Assembly: GCA_947652605.1 (NCBI GenBank)
Contig: OX393576.1
Coordinates: 12,674,575 to 12,738,574 of the forward strand
Source of the DNA: Elmis aenea
Lineage: Eukaryota > Arthropoda > Insecta > Coleoptera > Elmidae
DNA: 64,000 nucleotides
Direction of reading: 5' to 3'
Shown here: piece after piece, positions 1 to 10,243 of the stretch
Layout of the letters: each line of letters starts with the position of its first letter
Numbering within the stretch: the stretch's first letter is position 1
Made by a program: the position numbers and the translations under genes
Notes under the pieces: model-generated
The model's database searches: none
Told to the model about the DNA's origin: nothing
The model's input: only the letters and a program-made list of their open reading frames with translations

Positions 1-281
1 TGTGGAGCAAAGAAATTCTGTTGTGCCCCCTTTTGCCTTGATGCCCTAAGCCTGAGCTTATATTACTTAATACTTAATCCAGTCCTGCCAAAAACCATCA
101 TTATTCAAAAAGTTGGCTCTTGGCACCCTTGAATTGTTTTACTTTTCAATTTTATTGGAGCTTTGTTAACCAGGAGGTTCAAAAAAGCCCAAGAATTCTA
201 CTTACGCCACCGCTTCTAAAGACTATGTTGAAGACAAAAAGGCTCTTTTGGGGTAGATTTATTTGTGTAAAATACTGTTAC

Positions 282-398
282 CTCATAGTGATGGATAATA
301 TCTTTCGTGGTTAATTTTAAATGTCTCTGACATGCTCCTGGATTGCAGAAACAACCTGTTCGTAGATGAACACCATAAAGATTTGCAATATTTAACAC
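282..398 (-). CDS. MOCOS: MOCOS exon 5 (catalytic cysteine)
   Basis: Residues 390-428, 39 whole codons between TACAG and GAG|GTAACA. Contains [15 protein letters not shown], in which the Cys after TG is the persulfide-carrying residue in this family. The next exon is not visible in positions 1-281, so it lies outside the window. Confidence 0.92.
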
Positions 399-3300
399 CT
401 GTACAAAAATATGTTTAGTTTAGAATATAAAGTTAAAATGATATTATTTCGTTTACCTCAGCATAGCCAACGTATTCGCCCGATGATCTTCGTAAATTAA
501 AATTAATAATACCTCCTTGATAATGAATATCTTCAAAGTTTGTGTCTTGATATAAAACAACTGCTGGTGAATTATTACCGTGATGTAAATATAACAAAGA
601 TTTAAAGACGTATTTGGCTAATGAGAAGGTGTGTTGGGATATGGCGTTCATGTTTAATGATAATCGTTTAATGGTTTCGAATCCTTGCTTTAAGGTGATT
701 ATTGAAAGGAATGGTACTGTTCCATCCTCAAATCTAAAATTTAAAAAAATAATTTGTGCAAAGGTTATGCTTTAAAGATTGTGGAATAAGTTCGAAATAG
801 TCTAACAGCAAATGTTTATTAAGACAAAGTTAAAAAAATTTGGTGCTGAATTCGAATTTTCTCCGGAACCGTTGAAGATTTTTTCAAAACTTTTGCACCA
901 TTTTACTTGCAAAGGATGCGCGCATTGATAAATAGGAACATTTCGATTTTGTCTCTGACGGTTTCATGGCCAACGCGATCGCAAAAATTACTTTTTTATT
1001 ATACCAATTTTTCAGTTTTCCCCCTATTTTTCCGAAGGTAATGGCCAGCACGTATAACTCTGGAAAACAATTAGTTCTGATGTTCTTGATATAATAAACA
1101 CAGCCTTGATCAAATTCTAGCGACAACGTATCGTGACCCTCCCTTGTTAGTTTATTAGGTAATCAGGAGAAATTAAAACCAATGGGTTTTCCGTTTTTTG
1201 CTTTATTTTTAGAAATATTGTAAACATAAAAAAAATCTCAAAGCAGCCTTTTATTCTTTATATTTAATTAGATTTTGTGTCAAACATTTCTTCTTTTTTT
1301 TTGAGTACCTATCATTAACTTTGTTATTTCTCATGATGAGCGCCATATTGGATTTTTGCATTAGAAGATACTGATTATATAATATTACCAAAGGAATATG
1401 GCAATGACTAAATATTTTTATATAATTACGATACTGGACAAGCTTTACAATTTTTCTGAAGTGTAGATAAGTTTTGTTTTTTATGGTCATGTTGATATCA
1501 CGAACAATGAACAATCGGTATTTTTGTATTTTTTGACTCAATTTTTCAAATTGTTTCTATGTATGTTTAATCATTGTATTCAGAATTTTTAGTACCATCT
1601 TCTAATGCAAAAATTCATATGGCGCCCATATTGAATGAAAAAGTTGATGATGATCCAAAACAGATGAAACGTCTGACACAAAATCTAGTTAGAGCAGCGT
1701 TTGAAGAATCATGTTCTTCACAGATTTGATTTTAGCATCACATTTCGCAACTTTGTCTCTATTTAACCGACTTCGTAGCGCTTAAGGCAGGGGTGGATAA
1801 TTTTTTTCTACGGAGGACTAGGTGAAAATAAGGCTCAGCGCGGCCGGAAAATATTTAGATGTGAGGGGTTAAAAAATCACACATTTTGGATGCTCATGAA
1901 CTGGTTTTCCGCAATGGCCCATGGACGTTTCATAAAACGTGATAGAATATTTGTCTATTTCATGCAGTGGGCCGGATTGGATGTTGTCGTGGGCCGCATC
2001 CGGCTCGCGGACCGGCTTTTGTCCACCCCTGTCTTAAGGTGAGCGAGATCCCCATGTTGAGCTGAGAATTTGCGAAATCTGTATAGCTTTCAATAATGGA
2101 GTATTTTTTTCAATAGTAAATTAATAATAAAATTGGTATTATCGGTATAAGTAAAATTGTATACTTGCATTTTTATAAATAGAAAAATGCGGAAATATTC
2201 TATTACCAGGAAACTAGTTGAAATAAATACTAAAGCTTGCAGTAACTCACTAAAAGCACTTGTACAGACATTTATACGATGTAAAGTAGATAGTAGTAGG
2301 TAGTAGTAGATAGTAGTAGATAGTTACCGGTGTTTTGTTTATGTAAATTAATTGTATCTACTTGAAATTATAAAACAGCGTGCATAAAATTGTTTTACTA
2401 ACACAAACTTAATAGGCAACAAATAATTTTACCTTTCATGTAAAACCCTTCTTGGTATATGCACAGATTCTGAACTTAGAGCCATGAAAACCGTTCCTCC
2501 ACCAAAATAATTTTTGTTGAGCACGTGTGCACTCGATTTTTTAACTAATAGTGCGCCTAAACCAGTGGGATATCCAAATAGTTTGTAAAACGATATGCAC
2601 ACAAAATCTGGTTTATAAGTTGATAAATCCAAGTAATTAGTTGATACATACGCAGCAGCATCCAACAAACAAAACCAGTTTTTTGAATTACATTTCCCGG
2701 TGTAATTAGGGATTCCATCATGGACTTTTTCAATCCAGGTTAAAGGATATTTTGTACCAGAAAAGTTACTTTGCGCAGGATACACAAATAAAGAGTTTGT
2801 GTCTCTTAATGGCGTCGTTATACTCCGCGGTTTCTTACTGTCGAAAACGTTGAAGATCTCGTCATGTGAAACAGGATTTATGTTTTTAGCATATTGTCGC
2901 ATTCCTAACACAGACGTATGATTATCTTCTAAGTACATAAAGGTACCCTCCTCATTGTCACTTTCAGAACCGTAATTGAAATTTTCTGCTACTAGTTTTA
3001 AGGCTGCGGTTGCGCCAGATGTAAATATAACGCTGTAATCTTCTTGTGTTGTGTTAAAATGTTGTAGTATTCTAAAACAGTTTACTGTAATTAAATGAGG
3101 CTAAGTTCTCACAATTTCTTACAAGTATCTTATTTGATCGATGTTGTCCTCTGTTGCTTTACTCGATAGATTTTTTGCATGAGGATTTCCAAATGTTTGT
3201 CCTTTAAGTTCTTCGTATATTTTGGAAATTTGTACTTCGGAATACAGCGTAGTTCCAGCATGGTCTAAATAGCATTGATCTAGAAAAATGCTTCTTGTTT

Positions 3301-6022
3301 ATAAATCTTGTTCCTTTAAAGCAGAGCTGCAGAAAGAAAATCTTACGTGTTCTTTTAATATCGAGGCAAATTTTCGGCCGTTTAAATAGTTTTGTATTCG
3401 CATTTTGGAACAGTTAAGTAACAATTTATAAAAAAAAACATGTCTTTGAATATTAGTTCTGTTTCAAATTTGATTAAAAAAAAAAAAAATTCTGGGTAAA
3501 TACCGGATGTAACATAGTTATAATAATTTTTTAAAGTTTTTAAATACAAGTAATGAAATTTGAAGCGCCCATAAAACAAAATTATTTCCACTTTCACGAG
3601 AAATAGCCGTAACTCTATTATTTCAAAAACGCCCTTTATATTTTTACACTTTCGGAAAGAAGAAGCAAATTTTAATACAACTTTTCTGAATTTTTTTTAT
3701 GACCTTCGATAAATTTAATATTTTTTTAATTGAATGTGCCACGACTTGCATTCAATTAATTTAATTATGCCAATAAGAGTTCGAATAAAATTTTTGTAAA
3801 TAATTTGACATTTTGGTTAGTTTAATCGGCTCACACACTGAGTTTTTTGACAGTCATTTCCTTTAAATGTGACGATAGTGGCTTTTATGCAGTAATGCGG
3901 TTATTTACAAAAAGCATTTTTTAACAAATCCAACAACAGATTTATTTTACAAGAAAGCTGCTACAAAAATCTGAAATTATTGTAAAGACTTGTCAGGATA
4001 TCCTAGAATAAATCGTATTTTATTGGGTTTGGTGAAAATTGCTCGAAAACAATTGCTCGAAGGAAAATTGCTCGAAGGAAAATTGCTCGAATACAGTTGC
4101 TCGAAAAACAATTGCTCGAATAAAAATTGCTCGAAAAAAAGAAAAAAAAATTAAATTTTATAAAGACAAAATAATTAAATGTAGGTACTGGAAAAGTTTT
4201 TTACATTTGTTTATACTTAGAAAAATTTATTTAAATTTATTTACAAATACATGTACATTTGTACACTTATTCAATTTGTTGTTGAGATAAACACTACAAA
4301 TATTTGAAAATATTATACAGGGTACAGGGTGAGTCATTAGTGGCGGATCGGTCGATTGTGGCTAAACGGTTTGAGATAGAAAGTTGATTCAAACGGTATT
4401 TCATACAGTTTTTTAAATATACAGGGTGAGTCACCTCTCTGGAACCAATAGCAACTTTTATATTTCAAATACAACACCCCATTCTTTATTTAATATTATT
4501 GACCGCCTTCATTTTAGCTTTACATCGATATAAAATAGTACAGGTTTTTATGCGGCCTCGTCACTAAAAAAAAATTATTTTCAAAATTTTTCAAGATTTT
4601 AAGTCTTTATTTAAAAAATTCTCCTGAAGTCATTTTTCGAAGCACAGAGTTGTAATTTGGTAAGGACATGCAGAAAACATTGCTCTATTAGCTCGATACG
4701 AAATCACGCATACAGGGTGTTCATAATTAGGTGGCAACTTCAATGTTTTTCAAAGGCTCGTAACTCAAATTTTTCAAATGCAAACCCCAGTATTTTCTCA
4801 TGTCATCGAATTCGTCTTTAACAGAGCTTCAGTTTTTGTTAAGTAGGTATGTCCTATACCCAAAACTCGTAGGTACTTTTCGAGATATTCGACATTTTTC
4901 TTCAAATCGTTATTGGAAATCGAAAAAACTGACTGTTCACTTCACTAACGTCAAAAACTTGTCATTTATTTCTTGAATTATTGCATTTTCACGATGAATT
5001 TTACTTTACAAGAGCAAATTGATACGGTTCATTCACCATTTCGTGTATTTTATTACTAATAGTAATAAAATTCTGTTTTATTATAAATATTTTATTGTAC
5101 TCATGTAATCACTGATTTAAATTGATGTTTTTTTTTAAATCGCTTGATTTAAATCGACGATTAAAAAAAACGCTTGATTTAAATCTGCTCAACCCTGATT
5201 GCAACTAATTCTTTTTTTTGTGCATAACTTCAGTAGTAGTCAAATGTTTTGTTAATAATTGGTTAAGTTTCTTTCGTGATTTTATCAATGAATTTCTATT
5301 ATTGGTTTCCTGCTAAATGTTTTTCGATTTGTAAAAAATCCATACTTATATTTACAACAATATTTACAGAGATAGGTAGGTACTCAAAAGTTCGGAAAAT
5401 TGAAAAATACCGATTATGTTGCCTAAAAAGCATTTTTTTTTTGCATTAAGCACAGTGTTTTACGATTCATAAAAAATCTTAATTAGTCTTGACAGCCTCC
5501 CAACAAAAATACAAGTTATTAAAGTTGTTGGATTCTTTAAAAAATGCTATATTTAAATAACCGTATAAGCCACTTTCGTTCCTATAAAATATCGTCTTTT
5601 AGATTAACTAGTTAAGTTCACAATATTACTTTCGGCAAAACTTTTAATAAAAAATAACTTGCAAATATTTTTAACCTATCCCTGTGTTTAAAAACCAATT
5701 GATTTAGTTGTGACGCTGAAATCTGTCATGAAATTTAATTTTCCCGCTACTTTCATTCCTAACAACTTGTTTACTTAAATTACTTAGATAAGATAATAAG
5801 CAGTGCCACTTATGGGTTGCCAGTGTGTTAATAAAGCATATTACATACTAAGTAAGTCAACAATAAATCCAAACAAAACACAAAGTTTAAAGATTTAACC
5901 AACTTGACCTCTAATTAATCTTACTTACCGTTTAAACGGCTAAATTCAGATATAATTTTATCTTCTTGAAAATCAGAATATACACGGTCATACATCTGAA
6001 ATCCATTTTTTGCTTTATCCAT
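282..6022 (-). CDS. MOCOS: Molybdenum cofactor sulfurase, N-terminal part (5 exons)
   Basis: MOCOS transfers sulfur from L-cysteine to the molybdenum cofactor, which activates xanthine dehydrogenase and aldehyde oxidase; it is cytosolic and PLP-dependent. Exons are 6022-5929, 3279-3123, 3071-2433, 733-457 and 398-282, all with GT-AG junctions and consistent phases (1, 2, 2, 0). They give about 428 residues. Seen motifs: DHAGTTLY near residue 37, an Asp in LLDAAAYV near 221, the PLP lysine in [11 protein letters not shown] near 247, and the sulfurtransferase cysteine in [14 protein letters not shown] near 405. The start is the ATG at 6022, which opens [12 protein letters not shown] after in-frame stops. 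Animal homologues have about 750-800 residues, so the rest of the desulfurase fold and the MOSC domains must lie left of position 1. The reading frame has no break. Repeat insertions are confined to introns. Family identity is very likely; the exact starts of exons are read by eye. Confidence 0.93.
457..733 (-). CDS. MOCOS: MOCOS exon 4
   Basis: Residues 297-389. Starts after TTTTAG and completes an Arg codon; [12 protein letters not shown] and GIINFN match the family's C-terminal part of the aminotransferase fold. Ends in phase 0 at GAG|GTAAAC. Confidence 0.9.
882..1150. repeat. Dispersed repeat, copy 1 (in MOCOS intron 4)
   Basis: About 265 bp that reappear in the same orientation at 52492-52760 with few differences: shared landmarks are GGATGCGCGCATTG, CATGGCCAACGCGATCGC and GCGACAACGTATCGTG. 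No open frame is shared intact. The flanks differ, so this is an interspersed repeat, not a segmental duplication of the region. Confidence 0.8.
1262..1690. mobile_element. Degenerate inverted-repeat element
   Basis: The ends GATTTTGTGTCAAACAT (from 1269) and GTCTGACACAAAATC (about 1671-1685) are inverted copies. A second inverted pair, around GCGCCATATTGGATTTTTGC near 1340 and GCAAAAATTCATATGGCGCC near 1606, lies inside. A partial copy of the right end is near 58800. No coding capacity: a non-autonomous element. Confidence 0.55.
1788..2031. mobile_element. hAT-type MITE
   Basis: 244 bp with inverted ends CAGGGGTGGA and GTCCACCCCTG. Flanks are gCTTAAGG and tCTTAAGG, a 7-of-8 match expected for an 8-bp hAT target duplication. 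The GC-rich interior (GGGCCGGAT, GGGCCGCATCCGGC) is typical of Charlie-like hAT elements. It interrupts an older foldback sequence (see findings). Confidence 0.85.
2286..2325. repeat. TAGTAG/TAGATAG microsatellite
   Basis: Short degenerate array of TAGTAGATAG-type words inside MOCOS intron 4. Confidence 0.7.
2433..3071 (-). CDS. MOCOS: MOCOS exon 3 (PLP-binding core)
   Basis: The largest exon, residues 84-297. It holds [16 protein letters not shown] (phosphate-binding loop region), [16 protein letters not shown] (the stacking His region), [16 protein letters not shown], the LLDAAAYV aspartate, and [13 protein letters not shown] with the Schiff-base lysine. Ends at AG|GTAAAA. Confidence 0.94.
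3123..3279 (-). CDS. MOCOS: MOCOS exon 2
   Basis: Begins after a CTAG acceptor and completes a split Asp codon. Codes residues 32-84, including the conserved [11 protein letters not shown] and FGNPHAKN segments at the entry to the PLP fold. Ends at TT|GTAAGA, leaving a two-base phase that exon 3 completes as Leu. Confidence 0.9.
3280..5928. other. MOCOS intron 1, repeat-bearing
   Basis: No coding sequence recognised. It contains the TTGCTCGAA array (4038-4137), three isolated TACAGGGTG foldback ends near 4318, 4420 and 4711 with no matching partner, and a fragment with repeated GATTTAAATC palindromes near 5118-5185 followed by TCAACCCTG, resembling another hAT-like end. Confidence 0.6.
4038..4137 (+). 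repeat. TTGCTCGAA short tandem array
   Basis: Seven copies of (A/G)TTGCTCGAA separated by 3-5 bases, so a 13-17 bp period. It produces a spurious peptide repeat ENCSK in one frame. The unequal spacers with an invariant core suggest a protein-binding array or the subterminal array of a transposon rather than a simple slippage product. Confidence 0.8.
5929..6022 (-). CDS. MOCOS: MOCOS exon 1 (start codon exon)
   Basis: Codes residues 1-31 plus one base, ending at a strong donor (G|GTAAGT, read on the minus strand). The ATG at 6022 follows a leader with stops in frame. The short lead before the conserved DHAGTT block matches the compact N-termini of MOCOS proteins. Confidence 0.85.
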
Positions 6023-6209
6023 AGCAATTAGCTCAGTAGAACAGGAATTAATGTGTAAAAAACACACAGACAACTTTCACAAAAGTCGGTAGTTAATTTA
6101 AAGTAAGTTTTGCTTGTACAAATCCGAATTTTTGTCATGCACTGTCACCCAATATTTAACCTTTGTAATGTTCTATAAGTACTACTAAAATTAAGGTTTA
6201 GCGTTCCTC

Positions 6210-6215
6210 TTTATA
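6210..6215 (-). promoter_or_regulatory. Possible TATA box of MOCOS
   Basis: A TATAAA sits about 190 bases upstream of the MOCOS ATG on the minus strand, with no intervening repeat. In AT-rich DNA such a match is weak evidence; transcript ends would be needed. Confidence 0.25.
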
Positions 6216-6725
6216 AAGCTTTTATTTACTTGTGTAAAGTTATGTATCAAGTTTGTGCTAAATTGAAAAACAGATACATAAATAACTATTCATATTGTGA
6301 AATGTGATGACCATTAATGAAGCAAACAACTTTTGTAATAACTATTGTCGAGTTTCTTGCAATTTTAGTTATTATTTCAGTCCAGTGTCGTAGTGTGAGT
6401 TGTGGAAAAGGGGTGTAGCTTTACTTTATTAAAAGTTTTGCGTTGGTAAAGGGCTTAGCAGTTTATAATTTTTGTTGTTTATGGTTTTTAGAGTGGTTTG
6501 TTAATTTAAATTTTTGTTTGTTCCACTTAGATTACATAGGTTTTACTAATAGATATTTAAGGTGTTTAATATATGCACATTTTGTACTTGCGTAAATGAT
6601 AATGGAGTATTCGATTCAGTAATTGTTATTTTATCTAAATAGGATAAAAGGTTTGCAAAATTTGGGTTAAACATTTTAAGCAGGCAGAAGAAAAATAATG
6701 GCAATTAAAAATGTAAGGCAGGGAC

Positions 6726-7427
6726 TAGGGATTGGAAAACCGGACGGAAATTTCAAAACCGGTTATCGGTGAAAAATTTGACAAGTAACCGGTTAACCGG
6801 TTATTTTTTTAAACATGGAAAACAGTAGATTTGATTGAAAATTATATATTTTTGGTGCACATACCCTCAAAAAAAAGTCAGATACATATTTCATTTGACA
6901 AAAAAAATGTTTATTTTTATCAAAATAAATTTAACAAAATAAAAAACAAAATATTCTTCACAAAAAAGAACAACATAACATGCAGTTTTATTTTACTCTA
7001 TTTTATTTTTAAAATATGCCCTAAGAAAACATAAAGTTCAAGGAATATTTTATCCACAATAACTTGCTTGTTCTAATGTTATTGCCCTGTAGACTTGTAG
7101 ACAGAAGGTGCAAACAGGTCAATTCTTAGTAGTACAAGTACCCTCTCTAAGCTGATAACAGTTAATTAGCTACAAAACCAGAAATCCCCATAATATCTTG
7201 CCACAAACTATAACAGTTGTATAGTCTATTTCAAGATATTTTAACCTGCTAATAACAGCATTATCTACTTACTACTAAACTTGTCAAATTGAAACTTGGC
7301 GACAAATTTAAACGAAAATAGCAAAAAATTCGAAAAACCGGTTAACTGAGATGGAATAACCGGTTATCGGTTATCGAAAAAAGGCTCCGGTTAACCGGTT
7401 ATCGGTTAACCGGTTTTCCAATCCCTA
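6726..7427. mobile_element. hAT-type element with CCGGTTAACCGG arrays
   Basis: 702 bp with inverted ends TAGGGATTGGAAAACCGG and its complement, flanked by a perfect 8-bp duplication GCAGGGAC (6718-6725 and 7428-7435). Both subterminal regions are packed with ACCGGTTAACCGGT and ACCGGTTATCGGT words. The middle (about 7037-7260) is related to the inverted-repeat element at 57331-57696. No transposase. Confidence 0.92.
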
Positions 7428-7435
7428 GCAGGGAC

Positions 7436-8236
7436 TTAAAAAGTTTTTTTATTTTGAGCAATTTCCTCTGAAAAAAACGTGGATTTTTTGTAATTTAGAC
7501 TTTCGTTTTTAATCCGTCAAAAAATGACGTTTTTTCTCTAGGTTTAGTTATTACGAATTCACTATGACGTGCTAAAACCAATTTTTTTTTTATCGTATAG
7601 ACAAATGATTAGAAACTAAAACTCAATTATTAAAAATTATTAAGGAATTAAAATGTTCATCGTAATAGACTTGAAAGTGTGTCACTGTGCGTCTCAACCA
7701 ATAATTTTATTGGAATTGAATGTTGTCTTAAGAAGATTAGAACACAAAACACATGACGGTGTAAGTTGATGTTTTTGCTAATAGAATTTAATTTTTGTTG
7801 TTCCAACAAAATTAAATAATCTGTTACACTTTCATTTCTAGTTCAATTTTATGAGACTTGATTAAAAGAACAAAATTTATCTGATTCCAATAATAACAAT
7901 AAATGATATGATGAGAATATTAAGCAAAATACGTTATTTTAAAAGTTATAAGATGTCGCCATCTGTAGAATTGATTTGGACATGAAAACAGAAAATAAAA
8001 ATGTGATAATTTAATTTCAAAAGTCAAAATTTGCAACTGGTGGTAGAATAATACAATCTTGGTTTCCGGGTTTGGAACCGCGTCTTCTAAATATAGAAGA
8101 CGCGGTTCCAAACCCGGAAACCAAGATTGTATTATGGATAACGGCCGCGAAAGCCTCAAGAATAAAATGGTGGTAGAATATTGGAAAAATTATGTTTCTA
8201 CTCTAATGTAATTAACCCTGCTGTACTGTTCGGGTA
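7436..8236. other. No gene seen; AT-rich spacer
   Basis: Only the hairpin at 8049-8134 stands out. TTAACCCTGCTGTACTGTTCGGGT near 8211 begins a repeat that resumes as TATGACCC after the foldback at 8237-8894. Confidence 0.6.
8049..8134. repeat. Perfect 40-bp hairpin of a dispersed family
   Basis: Two perfect 40-base arms around a 6-base loop, then GGATAACGGCCGCGAAAGCCT. The arm motif GGTTTCCGGGTTTGGAACC and the downstream GGCCGCGaAAGCCT also occur at 35085-35220 in imperfect form. Probably the terminal structure of a retroelement. Confidence 0.85.
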
Positions 8237-8894
8237 TACAGGGTGGTGCTTTTTTCGATGCTCACCATTGCTATCTTGGAAACGGTAAGAGATACAAGGT
8301 CGGTTAAACAAGAGAAAAGTTGTACATTTTTATGGCGATTAAGAATCTGAAAAGAAATCCTGGATATTTTGATTCGTTTTTGATTTATTACAAAATAACT
8401 GAAAAATGTGATTTTAGAAAAATGTTATTATCTTCCCCACCATTGACGCTATTTCATTTAAACTTGGCAAGTTTATGTTTTTGACCGTCCTGGGTTTGAT
8501 GACGTCAACAGAAATTTTCTAAGCCTTCTAGATTTCAAGTTGCGATAGTCAACTTTTTTATTTCTTATGGCCGCCATATTGACTATCGCAACTTGAAATC
8601 TAGAAGGCTTAGAAAATTTCTGTTGACGTCATCAAACCCAGGACAGTCAAAAACATAAAGTTACCAAGTTTAAATGAAATAGCGTCAATGGTAGGGAAGA
8701 TAATAATATTTTTCTAAAATCACATTTTTCAGTTTTTTTGTAATAAATCAAAAACGAATTAAAATATCCAGGATTTCTTTTCAGATTCTCAATCGCCATA
8801 AAAATGTGCAACTTTTCTCTAATTTAACCGACCTTGTATCTCTTACCGTTTCCAAGATAGCAATGGTGAGCATCGAAAAAAGCACCACCCTGTA
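8237..8894. mobile_element. Foldback element (arms about 315 bp)
   Basis: CAGGGTGGTGC ends in inverted orientation flanked by TA. The two arms are nearly identical over about 315 bp and are separated by about 30 bp near 8565. It sits in a repeat whose sequence resumes across it, so TA is the target duplication. No ORF. A half copy is at 27488-27613. The TA target and CAGGG ends suggest mobilisation by a Tc1/mariner-type transposase (inference). Confidence 0.9.
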
Positions 8895-9258
8895 TATGAC
8901 CCAAAATGAATTTTAATTGCTTATAATAAAATATCCAATGGAGATATTATTTTGAGTTTTTACGACTTTGTTACTTTATACTTAAGCACTATTATTTTGC
9001 ATAAATGCATTTTTTATTTACAACTTTTTTTTTCTTCGAAGTTTTTATTAATGTACCGTTCGGGTCAATATGACCCGATGTGAAAATCTAATTGAATTTA
9101 AATAGCTATACAAACGTTTGCGTGTTTTACGAGGCTGTTTTACTGACGTTGATACAAGTCGATTATAATGTGCTCAGACATTACAAGTTTCGACAAGTTT
9201 TGACTTGTTTATTAGCCCTTTACTCTTTAAAAACAGCAATGCTTGTGATACACAACTA

Positions 9259-9333
9259 CTGGGCCGCGGGCCGCATGAAAATCTCAAAGGAGCCGCATGC
9301 GGTCCTCGGGCCGCAGATTGCACAGGCCTGATT
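9259..9333. mobile_element. hAT-like end fragment
   Basis: GGGCCGCGGGCCGCATG...GCGGTCCTCGGGCCGCAGATTGCACAGGCCTG is the GC-rich right end of a hAT-type element. A comparable left end (CAGACCTGCACAACTTG) occurs near 56757. No partner end is visible here. Confidence 0.5.
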
Positions 9334-9418
9334 TAGGATAATGTAACCGACCTTGTATAATATAAGTTCTATCTCTTATCGTTTATCAATAGTGAGCATC
9401 GAATTTCAGATAAATTCT

Positions 9419-9442
9419 GTATTGTATTGTATTGTATTACCT
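9419..9442. repeat. TGTAT microsatellite
   Basis: Four to five TGTAT units. Confidence 0.7.
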
Positions 9443-10243
9443 TGCATGTACACTTTCATCCAGCTTTGAAGCAAAATCAAGGTAAACAATGTATAACAGC
9501 GCCTGGTGTTTAATAAACTTTCGAGTTTGTTGCCGTGAGCATATTATTTTTGTTACGTCCGTTCACACCGACCCTATTTACCCAAACGCAGATTTTATTT
9601 ATAGAAAAACAATGTTACTGCGTCTACCCTTTTCATCCATTTCTTTTATACATTCTTGTTTTTTCTTTTGTGTCAGGTATAATACAAAATAATGCAGTGC
9701 TATTGACCGCATTGTTGGTTGATTGTGTGCGTTGAATCAATTTCAACTGGTTTATCGAAAGCCTTAGAAATAAAGTACATTTAACAGTAGATTAGGAATG
9801 CGAGTAGAAATTTTCGTGGAGTATTTTTTAGAATTGAATTAGTGTGACCAGTGGTTCTTGTCGAGCATTTTGTTTATTCTTACCCGCAGTTTCAAGTATT
9901 TTGGATTCCATGGTCAACTTTTGATATCATCATAAGATTTAAATTGAAGCTCGTAAAGGAGTTCAGCTATTGCCAATTTAAGTTGTTCAAGAAAACACTC
10001 CACAAACGTCGATGGAATGCGCTTTTATAGTAGAATTTCGTCTGAATATAAGAAATCTGATTTAGAATTAAACTGCGGTTGCGAATCGCTAAAAACAAAT
10101 GGGTTTAGTTCCGGTTCGCATTTCTCAAAATTTGGTAGGTTCGCGAATCGTTTTGGTTCGACGCAAATCAATCGGTTCAGGAGATTGATGAGTTGCTTTC
10201 ATTAATTTTTTTTTTTTTTTTTTAGCATAAATTACATTTCATA

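Noticed and set aside
4039..4290. ORF with [14 protein letters not shown] repeats
   Set aside because: A translation of the TTGCTCGAA array followed by AT-rich sequence; no gene structure.
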